Positions 11,801-21,738 of a stretch of 64,000 nucleotides of DNA are shown piece after piece. Under the pieces are notes generated by a model, which saw only the letters and a program-made list of their open reading frames with translations, had not been told where the DNA came from and ran no database searches. The stretch is from Echiichthys vipera (lineage: Eukaryota; Chordata; Actinopteri; Perciformes; Trachinidae). Where the stretch lies: contig OY829651.1 of NCBI GenBank assembly GCA_963691815.1, positions 13,872,917-13,936,916 on the forward strand, given 5' to 3'. Position 1 is the stretch's first letter; each line of letters opens with the position of its first letter. The translations under genes were made by a program, and so were the position numbers.

Positions 11801-14694
11801 TTACTGCATGCACGCACGTAACTCAGTATGCATGAATAACACTTGTAAAACAAAAGGCAGTTTACGTTATTCTGCACAATTACTAACACCTCAACAAGAA
11901 AAAGACCGAAGAAGCAAACGAAAACAGACAAATGAAGGTATGCACGTCAAGAAAACATTCTTACACTTCAACACACCACCATGACTATCAGAATAGGGCC
12001 AAGTAGTCTCTAGAGAAGGAATTATGTAATATTATGTAAGAGTAGCGTAACTCACCATACTGAAGAAAATGAGGCTAAGCTGTATGATGTCTGTGTAGGC
12101 TACAGAGAAAAGACCTCCCAGCAGTGTGTAGATTATTGCTACTGTGGCAGAACACCAAATGCAAATGGCATAGGACAGACCCAGGATCACAGTCATTGTT
12201 GAACCTATAAAAGTAACACACGCAGACGGATACACATTTCTATAATTGTTCATTCCGTTTAGTTAGTTATTCACTCAGTGCGCTTACCAGGTAAATTAAG
12301 TTTTGATAGATGATTTTAACTTAATTTGTTGATTCTTTTTTAAACCGTTTCCATAGCGGTTTCATAGTATTTCATGATAGTTTCACCGGTAATACTTGAC
12401 AGACGACTTCAAATCTTTGACATGTTTTTTCTTTTGTTTTGTTTTTTCAGATGGAGCGCTTCAACTGTCAAGTCTACAATCGCAATCTACTTGACAGGTT
12501 TCTATCATAACACATGGTGATACTCTTGGGATTATTATACCGGCTCAAATATAATTTGCTGCCAGTTTCCTCCTAGTAAAGAACGTTGACTCTATACCAT
12601 GCTTGTTTGTTTATTATTAGCAGGTTAAAGTCAGGTTTTTACCACGTTTAAATTCAAATGGATATTATTTTCCTGGAAATCCTAAGTAAACAATGTATAG
12701 TACAAATATTATTATTGCAAAATATGAATTTTAGAGAAACCTCACATCATTGTGACTTACCTAGGCCAACAAGAGTTCCTGTAACCCAGATTATCTCAGA
12801 TATCAGCAGTACCACGGACAGAACTCCACTTATTACATGTCCATACTTGATCTGGAACGGGTCAATCATCGTCACATATTTTTTGTCTCTCATCGTCTTG
12901 GCGAAGACAAGTCCACCTTAACAAAAGGGAGACACTTTGTCTGTTACAAAGAGTTTTCCACTGATTAGGCATTGTTCTGCTGTTACATTTTCAGACTCAC
13001 GATGGACAGTTTAAAAAAATAACAAATAAAAAAATTGATGCAGAAGCCGGAGATAGGCTGGGTTTTTTTTTTTATTCCTGTCAAAACAAATGCTGTACAG
13101 GAATTTTCCTCAGGATAAATCAAGAACATCGGCCCAATAGTTATTGGGCCTCATGCTGAAAGTGGTTGTTTTTTCCTTATTTTTGCTCTTAGGTAAGAGA
13201 AAATTTTATGAGTGGTAGAGACCACGCTGTAATAGTTTGATCATCACTTCCACTTCCATTAAACTGTCACTTATAATCTTACACAATGTATTTATATTTA
13301 TTACTTATCGTTATGCATTTACTACATACCCATACATTGTGTTTCTCTATTTGCAAATACTGTCTACACCAATTTAGATATTATCTATCTATTTGTATTT
13401 TATTATATTTTAGCCCTATACTGTACCATTATGACTAATATCCCCATTTTGTTTTTGCTTGCGTGATTTTCTTTTTTTTTTTAAAGATATTGATCGAGCA
13501 TCACTGGAAGGAGCCTGGAAGCATATATTTTCTTACCCGACAACTGCTTGTTGTAAATGTTGTGCACATGACAATGAATCAATGAAAAGTTGATTTTATT
13601 TTAAAGAACTTAAAAAAAATAATTTATTATATTTTTAATAAATAATAATTGTATATATTGTAGAGGGTTTCTTTTAATATTAGATTCTCATATGTGATTT
13701 TGCATTGAAAGGAGTCAGTTGAGGTGGTTGGGCGCCTCCCTAGGGAGGTGTTCCAGGCACATCCAGCTGGGAGGAGGCCTTGGGGAAGATCCAGGGAAGT
13801 TATATATCTCCACACTGGCCTGGGAACGCCATGGGACCACCCAGTTAGAGCTGGTTAATGTGGCCCGGGAAAGGGAAGTTTGGGGTCCCATGCTAGAGTT
13901 GCTGCCCCCGCGACCCGACCCCGGATAAGCGGATGAAGATGAGAGAAGAGTGAGAATGTTTTTGATTGTCCTGTAATGCCAGCACTGACACTGGAATACA
14001 TGTTAGTTTCTTTAACATGCTGATTTGACATGCGCACGGTGCGACTATTATTGTAGTGATAGTCTCAGGCGTCTTACAAGGTAGACCTGTCCACCCTTTG
14101 TACCCTAACTGGGAAAATAACGTGATGTGGGATTTTTGGAAAGACATACACGCAACATTCTTAAGATGTCTTACCTACAATGAAAGACAGGGCTGCTGTT
14201 TGTGGCAAGAGAGCCCAGGCCAGTCCCATGGTTGGAGTGTAAACTATCTCTGTCAGACCAACAATGAAGCCCCCTCCTACAAATGTAGCTGGAGAAAGTG
14301 TACACAGACACACACACACACACACATACACACACACACAAGGTGAAAACAGTACCAGTTTCGCTGTCGTCTACAGCTCATTGCAATGATAGCTTAAAAG
14401 GGGGACACCACCTAAATCGTTTATCATTTTATTAACAGTTATAGATACACGGTATTTTTGCCCCAGCATTGTATACACAAATGCACATAAATAGTGTGAC
14501 TTGAACTCACCTGTCATGGTAAAGACTCCCACCACCAGACTGATCCCTCTGTTGCCAAGCAGGGTGAGTTCTGTCTGGTCCACCTGGCTGCTCTTTTGCA
14601 GCCGCTTTGTCTTCATGGAGGCCCAGATGCCGGTGCCCAGCACAAGCAGGTAGAAGGCCACCATCACCACCAACCCTGGGATGTCGAGACTCAT
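8818..14694 (-). CDS. High-affinity choline transporter 1-like protein (SLC5 family, SLC5A7-like)
   Basis: Eight exons on the minus strand: 14694-14511, 14288-14175, 12916-12761, 12204-12056, 11463-11320, 9891-9738, 9670-9453 and 9375-8818. They total 1677 bases, encoding 558 residues (human SLC5A7 has 580). All junctions have GT-AG sites and matching phase. The protein follows SLC5A7 from end to end: FYLLVLGTGIW in TM1, VVGVFTMTATFVGGGF, KKYVTMIDPFQ, YTLLGGLFSVAYTDIIQL, PPWIGTVD, FYQRILSS, IPSILIGAVAASTDWNATGYG, AAVMSSADSSLLSAATIFTSNIY and MFPQLVCVLF. These are sodium:solute symporter features, with about 13 membrane helices. By homology it would import choline with Na+ and Cl- at the plasma membrane. 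Differences: the family's GGIPWQ segment reads GNLGYQ at the start of exon 6, and the cytosolic tail differs from the human tail. It may be a fish-specific paralogue, so substrate specificity is inferred. Introns contain transposon debris. Confidence 0.87.
10285..11315 (-). mobile_element. Degenerate Tc1/mariner transposase fragment in an intron
   Basis: Read on the minus strand, about 10500-10890 encodes in broken frames a Tc1-type DDE transposase C-terminal half. It has a segment like FFAAGVGPLVQLQGRVN, and further on RPVQRPDLNPIENLSKIL, which matches the conserved WPxQSPDLNPIENLW block of Tc1 transposases. Stops and frameshifts make it dead. It lies between exons 5 and 6 of the SLC5A7-like gene, in the same orientation. 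Terminal inverted repeats were not found. The rest of the stretch is AT-rich intron. Confidence 0.7.
12917..13700. other. Large intron sequence of the SLC5A7-like gene
   Basis: AT-rich intron between exons 2 and 3. It ends with a sequence resembling the tail of an old retroposon (13500-13580, GTTGTGCACATGACAATGAA). No coding exon is seen. Confidence 0.4.
13705..13945 (+). mobile_element. 3' end of a non-LTR retrotransposon (LINE)
   Basis: A plus-strand open segment encodes QLRWLGASLGRCSRH, LAWERHG, EREVW and LLPPRPDPG. This is the recurring C-terminal end of fish LINE reverse-transcriptase proteins. It runs straight into the tail CGACCCCGGATAAGCGGATG followed by AAGATGAGAG. The 5' part of the element is missing, as is usual for a truncated insertion. 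It lies in intron 2 of the SLC5A7-like gene, opposite to its transcription. Clade assignment is not attempted. Confidence 0.75.
14306..14341. repeat. (CA)n microsatellite
   Basis: Imperfect alternating CA tract in intron 1 of the SLC5A7-like gene, just beyond the exon 2 acceptor. Confidence 0.85.
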
Positions 14695-14940
14695 TGTGCA
14701 CTGACTGACTGACGGTCTGAGTGTGGCTCCAACTACCTCATGGAGGCAGTGTGAAGGAAACTTAGGGAATTTTTAAACCAGCAAAACCAGATTCTAGAGG
14801 GTGTAGTCATAGTGTGATCTAGATCCATTTACCATTTACACATTGTTTAACAGTATTCACGCTGACCCAAAAAAGCAGCCGATTTTGAATCCTTATAAAG
14901 AGGAACGACAAAACGGAACAAAGGGAAATCTAGTATGTAA
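14695..14940 (-). promoter_or_regulatory. 5' flank of the SLC5A7-like gene (original copy)
   Basis: About 245 bases separate the start codon from the minisatellite. The same block, almost identical, recurs at 17111-17356. It presumably holds the 5' UTR and possibly the core promoter, but no TATA box or other element is convincing. Confidence 0.4.
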
Positions 14941-17025
14941 AAGTCAGTCTGCAGATGAAAGAGGGGCAGGGGAGGGGAAGAGTCAGTCTGCAGATAAAAG
15001 AGGGGCAGGAGAGGAGAGAGTCAGTCTGCAGATGAGAGAGGGGCAGAGAGGAGAGAGTCAGTCTGCAGATGAGAGAGGAGGGAGTCAGTCTGCAGATGAG
15101 AGAGAGGCAGAGAGGAGGGAGTCAGTCTGCAGATGAGAGAGGGGCAGAGAGGAGGGAGTCAGTCTGCAGGTGAGAGAGGAGCAGAGAGGGAGTCAGTCTG
15201 CAGATGAGAGAGGGGCAGAGAGGAGGGAGTCCGTCTGCAGATGAGAGAGGGGCAGGAGAGGAGAGAGTCAGTCTGCAGATGAGAGAGGGGCAGAGAGGAG
15301 AGAGTCAGTCTGCAGATGAGAGAGGAGGGAGTCAGTCTGCAGATGAGAGAGAGGCAGAGAGGAGAGAGTCAGTCTGCAGATGAGAGAGGAGCAGAGAGGA
15401 GGGAGTCAGTCTACAGATGAGAGAGGGGCAGAGAGGAGGGAGTCAGCCCACAGATGAGAGAGGAGCAGAGAGGAGGGAGTCAGTCTGCAGATGAGAGAGG
15501 AGCAGAGAGGAGGGAGTCAGTCTGCAGATGAGAGAGAGGCAGAGAGGAGAGAGTCAGTCTGCAGATGAGAGAGGAGCAGAGAGGAGGGAGTCAGTCTACA
15601 GATGAGAGAGGGGCAGAGAGGAGGGAGTCAGCCTACAGATGAGAGAGGAGCAGAGAGGAGGGAGTCAGTCTGCAGATGAGAGAGGGGCAGAGAGGAGAGA
15701 GTCAGTCTGCAGATGAGAGAAGGGCAGAGAGGAGGGAGTCAGTCTGCAGGTGAGAGAGGAGCAGAGAGGAGGGAGTCAGTCTGCAGATGAGAGAGGGGCA
15801 GAGAGGAGGGAGTCAGTCTGCAGATGAGAGAGGGGCAGAGAGGAGGGAGTCAGTCTGCAGATGAAAGAGGGGCAGGAGAGGAGAGAGTCAGCCTGCAGAT
15901 GAGAGAGGGGCAGAGAGGAGAGAGTCAGTCTGCAGATGAGAGAGGAGGGAGTCAGTCTTCAGATGAGAGAGAGGCGGAGAGGAGGGAGTCAGTCTGCAGA
16001 TGAGAGATGGGCAGAGAGGAGGGAGTCAGTCTACAGATGAGAGAGAGGCAGAGAGGAGAGAGTCAGTCTGCAGATGAGAGAGGAGCAGAGAGGAGGGAGT
16101 CAGTCTACAGATGAGAGAGGGGCAGAGAGGAGGGAGTCAGCCTACAGATGAGAGAGGAGCAGAGAGGAGGGAGTCAGTCTGCAGATGAGAGAGGGGCAGA
16201 GAGGAGAGAGTCAGTGTGCAGATGAGAGAGGGGCAGAGAGGAGGGAGTCAGTCTGCAGATGAGAGAGGGGCAGAGAGGAGAGAGTCAGTCTGCAGATGAG
16301 AGAGGAGGGAGTCAGTCTGCAGATGAGAGAGAGGCAGAGAGGAGGGAGTCAGTCTGCAGATGAGAGATGGGCAGAGAGGAGGGAGTCAGTCTGCAGATGA
16401 GAGAGGAGGGAGTCAGTCTGCAGATGAGAGAGAGGCAGAGAGGAGGGAGTCAGTCTGCAGATGAGAGATGGGCAGAGAGGAGGGAGTCAGTCTGCTGATG
16501 AGAGGAGCAGAGAGGAGGGAGTCAGTCTGCAGATGAGAGACAGGCAGAGAGGAGGGAGTCAGTCTGCTGATGAGAGGGGCAGAGAGGAGGGAGTCAGTCT
16601 GCAGATGAGAGAGAGGCAGAGAGGAGGGAGTCAGTCTGCAGATGAGAGAGGGGCAGAGAGGAGGGAGTCAGTCTGCAGATGAGAGAGGGTCAGAGAGGAG
16701 GGAGTCAGTCTGCAGATGAGAGAGGGGCAGAGAGGAGAGAGTCAGTCTGCAGGTGAGAGAGGAGCAGAGAGGAGGGAGTCAGTCTGCAGATGAGAGAGGG
16801 GCAGAGAGGAGGGAGTCAGTCTGCAGATGAGAGAGGGGCAGAGAGGAGAGAGTCAGTCTGCAGATGAGAGAGGAGGGAGTCAGTCTGCAGATGAGAGAGA
16901 GGCAGAGAGGAGGGAGTCAGTCTGCTGATGAGAGGAGCAGAGAGGAGGGAGTCAGTCTGCAGATGAGAGGAGCAGAGAGGAGGGAGTCAGTCTGCTGATG
17001 AGAGGAGCAGAGAGGAGGGAGTCAG
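14941..17025. repeat. Minisatellite array, first block
   Basis: Tandem units, mostly about 36 bases, with core GTCAGTCTGCAGATGAG followed by a purine-only stretch of the type AGAGGGGCAGAGAGGAG. Variants include shorter units lacking the GGGGCAGAGAG part, units with CTACAG or CTGCTG in place of CTGCAG, and units with CAGGTGAGAG. The strand asymmetry is strong: one strand is almost all purine outside the core. It starts about 245 bases upstream of the SLC5A7-like start codon. Confidence 0.97.
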
Positions 17026-17110
17026 TCTTCATTGAGGCCCAGATGCCGGTGCCCAGCACAAGCAGGTAGAAGGCCACCATCACCACCAATCCTGGGATGT
17101 CCAGACTCAT
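16952..17110 (-). pseudogene. Duplicated 5' part of SLC5A7-like exon 1 running into the minisatellite
   Basis: Positions 17034-17110 repeat 14618-14694 at a constant offset of 2416 bases with few changes, so the start codon and the first 28 codons (to ASMK) are intact. The frame then enters the minisatellite, adds about 24 repeat-derived residues and stops at 16952-16954. The exon's donor site and remaining coding part were not copied. It could give a 52-residue peptide holding only TM1, or serve as a false first exon. I regard it as a non-functional partial copy. Confidence 0.8.
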
Positions 17111-17356
17111 TGTGCACTGACTGACTGACGGTCTGAGTGTGGCTCCAACTACCTCATGGAGGCAGTGTGAAGGAAACTTACGGAATTTTTAAACCAGCAA
17201 AACCAGATTCTAGAGGGTGTAGTCATAGTGTGATCTAGATCCATTTACCATTTACACATTGTTTAACAGTATTCACGCTGACCCAAAAAAGCAGCCGATC
17301 TTGAATCCTTATAAAGAGGAACGACAAAACGGAACAAAGGGAAATCTAGTATGTAA
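17111..17356 (-). repeat. Duplicated 5' flank of the SLC5A7-like gene
   Basis: Near-identical copy of 14695-14940 (offset 2416), with single changes such as TTAGGG to TTACGG. With the partial exon it marks a tandem duplication of about 2.4 kb. The duplicated unit also took in the neighbouring minisatellite: the rare GAGTCCGTC variant unit occurs at about 15226 and again at about 17641. Confidence 0.93.
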
Positions 17357-20270
17357 AAGTCAGTCTGCAGATGAAAGAGGGGCAGGGGAGGGGAAGAGTC
17401 AGTCTGCAGATGAAAGAGGGGCAGGAGAGAGAGAGTCAGTCTGCAGATGAGAGAGGGGCAGAGAGGAGAGAGTCAGTCTGCAGATGAGAGAGGAGGGAGT
17501 CAGTCTGCAGATGAGAGAGAGGCAGAGAGGAGGGAGTCAGTCTGCAGATGAGAGAGGGGCAGAGAGGAGGGAGTCAGTCTGCAGGTGAGAGAGGAGCAGA
17601 GAGGGAGTCAGTCTGCAGATGAGAGAGGGGCAGAGAGGAGGGAGTCCGTCTGCAGATGAGAGAGGGGCAGGAGAGGAGAGAGTCAGTCTGCAGATGAGAG
17701 AGGGGCAGAGAGGAGAGAGTCAGTCTGCAGATGAGAGAGGAGGGAGTCAGTCTGCAGATGAGAGAGAGGCAGAGAGGAGAGAGTCAGTCTGCAGATGAGA
17801 GAGGAGCAGAGAGGAGGGAGTCAGTCTACAGATGAGAGAGGGGCAGAGAGGAGGGAGTCAGCCTACAGATGAGAGAGGAGCAGAGAGGAGGGAGTCAGTC
17901 TGCAGATGAGAGAGGAGCAGAGAGGAGGGAGTCAGTCTGCAGATGAGAGAGAGGCAGAGAGGAGAGAGTCAGTCTGCAGATGAGAGAGGAGCAGAGAGGA
18001 GGGAGTCAGTCTACAGATGAGAGAGGGGCAGAGAGGAGGGAGTCAGCCTACAGATGAGAGAGGAGCAGAGAGGAGGGAGTCAGTCTGCAGATGAGAGAGG
18101 GGCAGAGAGGAGAGAGTCAGTCTGCAGATGAGAGAGGGGCAGAGAGGAGGGAGTCAGTCTGCAGGTGAGAGAGGAGCAGAGAGGAGGGAGTCAGTCTGCA
18201 GATGAGAGAGGGGCAGAGAGGAGGGAGTCAGTCTGCAGATGAGAGAAGGGCAGAGAGGAGGGAGTCAGTCTGCAGATGAAAGAGGGGCAGGAGAGGAGAG
18301 AGTCAGTCTGCAGATGAGAGAGGGGCAGAGAGGAGAGAGTCAGTCTGCAGATGAGAGAGGAGGGAGTCAGTCTTCAGATGAGAGAGAGGCGGAGAGGAGG
18401 GAGTCAGTCTGCAGATGAGAGATGGGCAGAGAGGAGGGAGTCAGTCTACAGATGAGAGAGAGGCAGAGAGGAGAGAGTCAGTCTGCAGATGAGAGAGGAG
18501 CAGAGAGGAGGGAGTCAGTCTACAGATGAGAGAGGGGCAGAGAGGAGGGAGTCAGCCTACAGATGAGAGAGGAGCAGAGAGGAGGGAGACAGTCTGCAGA
18601 TGAGAGAGGGGCAGAGAGGAGAGAGTCAGTGTGCAGATGAGAGAGGGGCAGAGAGGAGGGAGTCAGTCTGCAGATGAGAGAGGGGCAGAGAGGAGAGAGT
18701 CAGTCTGCAGATGAGAGAGGAGGGAGTCAGTCTGCAGATGAGAGAGAGGCAGAGAGGAGGGAGTCAGTCTGCAGATGAGAGATGGGCAGAGAGGAGGGAG
18801 TCAGTCTGCAGATGAGAGAGGAGGGAGTCAGTCTGCAGATGAGAGAGAGGCAGAGAGGAGGGAGTCAGTCTGCAGATGAGAGATGGGCAGAGAGGAGGGA
18901 GTCAGTCTGCTGATGAGAGGAGCAGAGAGGAGGGAGTCAGTCTGCAGATGAGAGACAGGCAGAGAGGAGGGAGTCAGTCTGCAGATGAGAGATGGGCAGA
19001 GAGGAGGGAGTCAGTCTGCAGATGAGAGAGGGGCAGAGAGGAGGGAGTCAGTCTGCAGATGAGAGAGAGGCAGAGAGGAGGGAGTCAGTCTGCAGATGAG
19101 AGAGGGGCAGAGAAGAGGGAGTCAGTCTGCAGATGAGAGAGGGTCAGAGAGGAGGGAGTCAGTCTGCAGATGAGAGAGGGGCAGAGAGGAGAGAGTCAGT
19201 CTGCAGGTGAGAGAGGAGCAGAGAGGAGGGAGTCAGTCTGCAGATGAGAGAGGGGCAGAGAGGAGGGAGTCAGTCTGCAGATGAGAGAGGGGCAGAGAGG
19301 AGGGAGTCAGTCTGCAGATGAGAGAGGAGGGAGTCAGTCTGCAGATGAGAGAGAGAGGCAGAGAGGAGGGGGTCAGTCTGCTGATGAGAGGAGCAGAGAG
19401 GAGGGAGTCAGTCTGCAGATGAGAGGAGCAGAGAGGAGGGAGTCAGTCTGCTGATGAGAGGAGCAGAGAGGAGGGAGTCAGTCTGCAGATGAGAGAGAGG
19501 CAGAGAGGAGGGAGTCAGTCTGCAGATGAGAGAGAGAGGCAGAGAGGAGGGGGTCAGTCTGCAGATGAGAGGAGCAGAGAGGGAGGGAGTCAGTCTGCAG
19601 ATGAGAGAGGGGCAGAGAGGAGGGAGTCAGCCTACAGATGAGAGAGGAGCAGAGAGGAGGGAGTCAGTCTGCAGATGAGAGAGGGGCAGAGAGGAGAGAG
19701 TCAGTCTGCAGATGAGAGAGGGGCAGAGAGGAGGGAGTCAGTCTGCAGATGAGAGAGGGCAGAGAGGAGGGAGTCAGTCTGCAGATGAGAGAGGAGGGAG
19801 TCAGTCTGCAGATGAGAGAGAGGCAGAGAGGAGGGAGTCAGTCTGCAGATGAGAGATGGGCAGAGAGGAGGGAGTCAGTCTGCAGATGAGAGAGGGGCAG
19901 AGAGTAGGGAGTCAGTCTGCTGATGAGAGGAGCAGAGAGGAGGGAGTCAGTCTGCAGATGAGAGACAGGCAGAGAGGAGGGAGTCAGTCTGCAGATGAGA
20001 GATGGGCAGAGAGGAGGGAGTCAGTCTGCAGATGAGAGAGGGGCAGAGAGGAGGGAGTCAGTCTGCAGATGAGAGAGAGGCAGAGAGGAGGGAGTCAGTC
20101 TGCAGATGAGAGAGGGGCAGAGAGGAGAGAGTCAGTCTGCAGATGAGAGAGGAGGGAGTCAGTCTGCAGATGAGAGAGGAGCAGAGAGGAGGGAGTCAGT
20201 CTGCAGATGAGAGAGGAGCAGAGAGGAGGGAGTCAGTCTGCAGGTGAGAGAGGGGCAGAGAGGAGAGCTG
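17357..20270. repeat. Minisatellite array, second block
   Basis: Same unit family as the first block and in the same order of variants for roughly the first 1.5 kb, as expected from a tandem duplication. After about 18900 extra units have been gained or rearranged. The array ends near 20265 in unique sequence containing CTGTGCCGGGGAGAGG. The two blocks total about 5.0 kb, on the order of 140 units. Confidence 0.96.
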
Positions 20271-21738
20271 TGCCGGGGAGAGGGAGGAGGGAGACCAGGT
20301 GTCGACCTCTGAGTCAGCCCATACAGTGACCACACGTTCTGTGATTCGGAGCCAAACTGTGCCCTCACAGCATTGGGCCTAATCAAAGCCATCTAAATAA
20401 CTATGTGTTGATCTATGAAGAATAAATGTTCAGTCAAGTTTACGAATGATACCAGTCTCATTGATGCTGTATTTCATCGGGGCCTCATTCACGAATAACC
20501 AGGGGTGTTATGCTGTGTTATTTACTACCGGAGCGCACCCGTGATGCACACACATTATTAAAACGGCACACTTTTTCTAAGGGTGTGTAACATATTGTAA
20601 CAAGACCCAATATGAGTCAACTGTATAAAGGCCTTTCGTGTGATTAATTTGCACTTAAATATATATTTATAATCGTTGTTTTTCTCATGAATACCTAACA
20701 GAACGTGAAAATTCATCCTATTCACTGCATTAACTCAACGCAGAGAGACAGAAAGTAATCTCTTATGGTGCTGAGCCTTAATTTCCCTTCTTATTTCACT
20801 CTGTCACACACACACACACACACACACAATCGGCCTACTGCTTAAAGCACATGTCAGCTACTATTGGGAGGGGTGGAACTATAAGTATTCACATCCTTAT
20901 GTACTTTCTTAACTAAAAGTACCTATACCACAATGTAGAAACACTCACCATGAGGTTCTGCATTCACATTCAAGTACAGAAGTTGTAACAGCAAACAATA
21001 GTGTCATGAGTAGACTGTTTATTACCATGTAAGAGAACAGGCTTTATGATGTGGTCAAAATGAACTATTCCTAAGTATATACTTTATATATTATAATACA
21101 ATCTGCAATGTTTGTAGCCTAGTAGGCCTAACCATAAATACCACAACAGATCTAAACATTGGTTATAGCCAGGTGAAAATATCTTGTTTAATATTGTTAT
21201 ATAACAGTAAAATACTTAATATTAAGGTGTGAATGGAACCCATTCATAGATACAGATGAACATTAATAAATATAGTTAATCACTTAATAGAAGATGAAGC
21301 CCCGGACTATTGGATGATATATCAAACTGTCACAGCACCTTTGAATTACAGTTTTTGAGAAATTATTTTCTGCTGTATATATCTTCTGTTTTTGTTTTTA
21401 TATCTCTATTTAAAATTTTATATTTCACTGTTTTTTACTTTTACATTGTCCTCTAATATCGCATGGTGCACGGTTGCTCTGTGGGAGCACCCTTAATTTC
21501 GTTGTACAGTACATTGTGCAATGATAATAAAGGCTATCTTATCTTTGTCAAGCTTGACAAGCTTGGCATAAATAAAATATGTCGTCTCATCCAAACAGGT
21601 ATCGTATTAGCTGTAAAACAGGGTAGTAAAGTGCTGTAGTGCAGCGGCAGTTCATGATTTCCCCCTGTGAGGCAGTAACGGTCACCAACGTGTATGCGCA
21701 GGCGCAGTGGCACTTCACACAACCGCAGTAAAGCAAAC
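20271..21738. other. Intergenic region and dpf2 5' flank
   Basis: Unique AT-rich sequence with a short (CA)n at 20805-20828. About 21440-21540 looks like a retroposon 3' tail (CTTAATTTCGTTGTACAGTA and later AATGATAATAAAGG). The last ~100 bases before 21739 are GC-richer and probably hold the dpf2 promoter and 5' UTR. No other gene is seen. Confidence 0.5.

Noticed and set aside
14843..17450. Plus-strand open frames with repeated SLQMRE/QSADERG peptides
   Set aside because: They are translations of the 36-base minisatellite (a multiple of three keeps frames open). No splice or start context, and the same happens on the other strand.
14941..20270. Regularly spaced repeat resembling a CRISPR array
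   Set aside because: The units are continuous and near-identical over their whole length with no unique spacers, and the context is a vertebrate gene. It is a minisatellite.
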